From positions 1 through 51,215 of the forward strand of contig SVUD01000010.1 of assembly GCA_015063445.1 (NCBI GenBank): a stretch of DNA of 51,215 nt. The letters are read 5' to 3'. Positions 50,642-51,215 of the stretch are shown in pieces. Numbering within the stretch: position 1 is the first letter of the stretch; each line of letters begins with the position of its first letter. A program made the translations under genes and the position numbers. The notes under the pieces are model-generated. The model did not search any database and had not been told where the DNA came from. It saw only the letters and a list, made by a program, of their open reading frames with translations. The DNA is from Oscillospiraceae bacterium (GTDB taxonomy: Bacteria; Bacillota_A; Clostridia; Oscillospirales; CAG-272).

Positions 50642-51215
50642 CTATCCTAATACAGATACCCACCATTGTATACCGCCACCGGATTGACCAAATAATGGTG
50701 CGGCTTTTCCTGCTAGTACAGTTGTTCCTTTTGGAAGTAAAAATGTGGATGTATTGGTCATTGTATTGCCTGTTGGTAATGACAATAAATTTCGTGCGTT
50801 TGAACCATAATTGTTGGGAGATATCCAGTGACCTAGTTCTTGAGTGGTTCCACCCCAACTTCTATAAACGGTGGTATCTGCTTTGAGCGTTTGAACTTTT
50901 GGTGTACCCTTAAAACAAGATAGTATTTCATCTGGCTTTTGCCCATTGTTGATTAGAAAGTTTCTTGCTGATGTGTACGAATGATTGCTATATCCTCTTA
51001 GTCCACCTGTTATAGCACCACTAACAGTTCCACTCAAAGCACCATCTGCCATTCCGTTTAGTGCTCCTTCGGCGGTTCCGGTTGTAGCATATCCTATAGC
51101 AGCTCCTGTTGCAGCACCCGATGCCATGCCAATAGCTGCACCTTTTGCAGCACCTGCAGCTATTGCTGCTGCAGCGCCTCCTGCCGTTGCCGCAGTTGCA
51201 ACCGCAACAACGGTT
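50642..51215 (-). CDS. C-terminal part of a polymorphic toxin, TNT/ART-like toxin domain (5' end outside window)
   Basis: The frame is open from the right edge to a stop at 50642 (191 codons seen). The first ~80 residues are Gly/Ala-rich and helical (AAAIAAGAAKGAAIGMASGA), as in membrane-penetrating or linker segments before toxin tips. The last ~110 residues form a compact domain: TTVYRSWGGTTQELGHWISP, then ARNLLSLPTGNT, LPKGTTVLAGKAAPLFGQ and SGGGIQWW. The YR...GG start and the AAP-x-FGQ-x-GGG-x-Q end resemble TNT-type NAD+ glycohydrolases and related ADP-ribosyltransferase folds, with Arg and Gln in the expected places. This is recognition by eye, not a search result. Followed by four small overlapping genes. 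Confidence 0.7.
   Translation of the reverse strand, partial: TVVAVATAATAGGAAAAIAAGAAKGAAIGMASGAATGAAIGYATTGTAEGALNGMADGALSGTVSGAITGGLRGYSNHSYTSARNFLINNGQKPDEILSCFKGTPKVQTLKADTTVYRSWGGTTQELGHWISPNNYGSNARNLLSLPTGNTMTNTSTFLLPKGTTVLAGKAAPLFGQSGGGIQWWVSVLG

Noticed and set aside
1..51215. Search by eye for tRNA, rRNA, insertion sequences and integrase or att sites
   Set aside because: No cloverleaf, rRNA core sequence, transposase or integrase was recognised; the toxin cassette may be acquired, but no mobile-element ends were seen.

Overview
The window looks like a chromosome segment from a Bacillota bacterium of class Clostridia, probably an uncultured gut anaerobe. This rests on the housekeeping set (redox repressor Rex, YqhQ/DUF1385, DnaD-type and DnaC-type primosome proteins, NrnA, RbfA), strong AGGAGG-type ribosome binding sites, sigma-A promoters with 17-bp spacers, many lipoproteins with LxxC-type signals and AraC-type regulators beside huge secreted proteins. 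Species or genus cannot be named from sequence alone. No rRNA, tRNA, CRISPR array or insertion sequence was seen.

Layout. (1) 1-12.7 kb holds two side-by-side modules, each an AraC/cupin regulator divergent from a large secreted protein: a LamG/metallophosphoesterase protein cut by the left edge, and a 2741-residue protein with an alpha/beta-hydrolase head and five ~300-residue repeats. The two secreted proteins share a repeat motif and the two divergent promoter regions are alike. A 45-residue ORF and a hairpin array lie between the modules. (2) 13.1-16.1 kb has a MATE exporter and, divergent from it, a cobalamin riboswitch with a terminator controlling a DUF4430 lipoprotein and an ECF S component, probably a B12 uptake unit. 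(3) 16.3-22.8 kb has two large convergent lipoproteins. (4) 23.0-27.9 kb is a four-gene operon: a YwaF/TMEM164-like membrane domain fused to an ABC ATPase, an ABC-2-type permease and two small membrane-anchored Ig-like proteins. (5) 28.4-35.2 kb has a xylose-isomerase-like TIM barrel protein, a small membrane protein, and a sugar ABC importer operon (two permeases and a binding protein) ending in a lipoprotein made of three nearly identical ~200-residue repeats. (6) 35.5-37.7 kb has a remnant of a BspA-type leucine-rich-repeat protein, a nucleoside hydrolase and an SGNH hydrolase.

(7) 37.7-48.3 kb is a compact minus-strand housekeeping run in transcription order yqhQ, prmC, ddl, murI, rbfA, nrnA, galU, rimI, tsaD, rex, dnaD-like, dnaC-like. 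Many neighbours overlap, and the run may read through into the SGNH and nucleoside hydrolase genes. (8) 48.4-49.1 kb is non-coding and carries a second, denser array of small hairpins. (9) 49.1-51.2 kb is visibly more AT-rich and holds the C-terminal part of a polymorphic toxin (cut by the right edge) followed by four tightly overlapping small genes, a typical toxin/immunity layout.

How the parts may work together: regions 1, 3, 4 and 5 suggest a cell that invests in sensing and processing external polymers or glycans (AraC switches, giant surface hydrolases, sugar importer). Region 2 supplies B12, region 7 is core cell-wall, replication and translation machinery, and region 9 is an interbacterial-competition cassette. 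The most unusual elements are the paired AraC/giant-protein modules with their shared repeat and promoters, the YwaF-ABC fusion operon and the two hairpin arrays.
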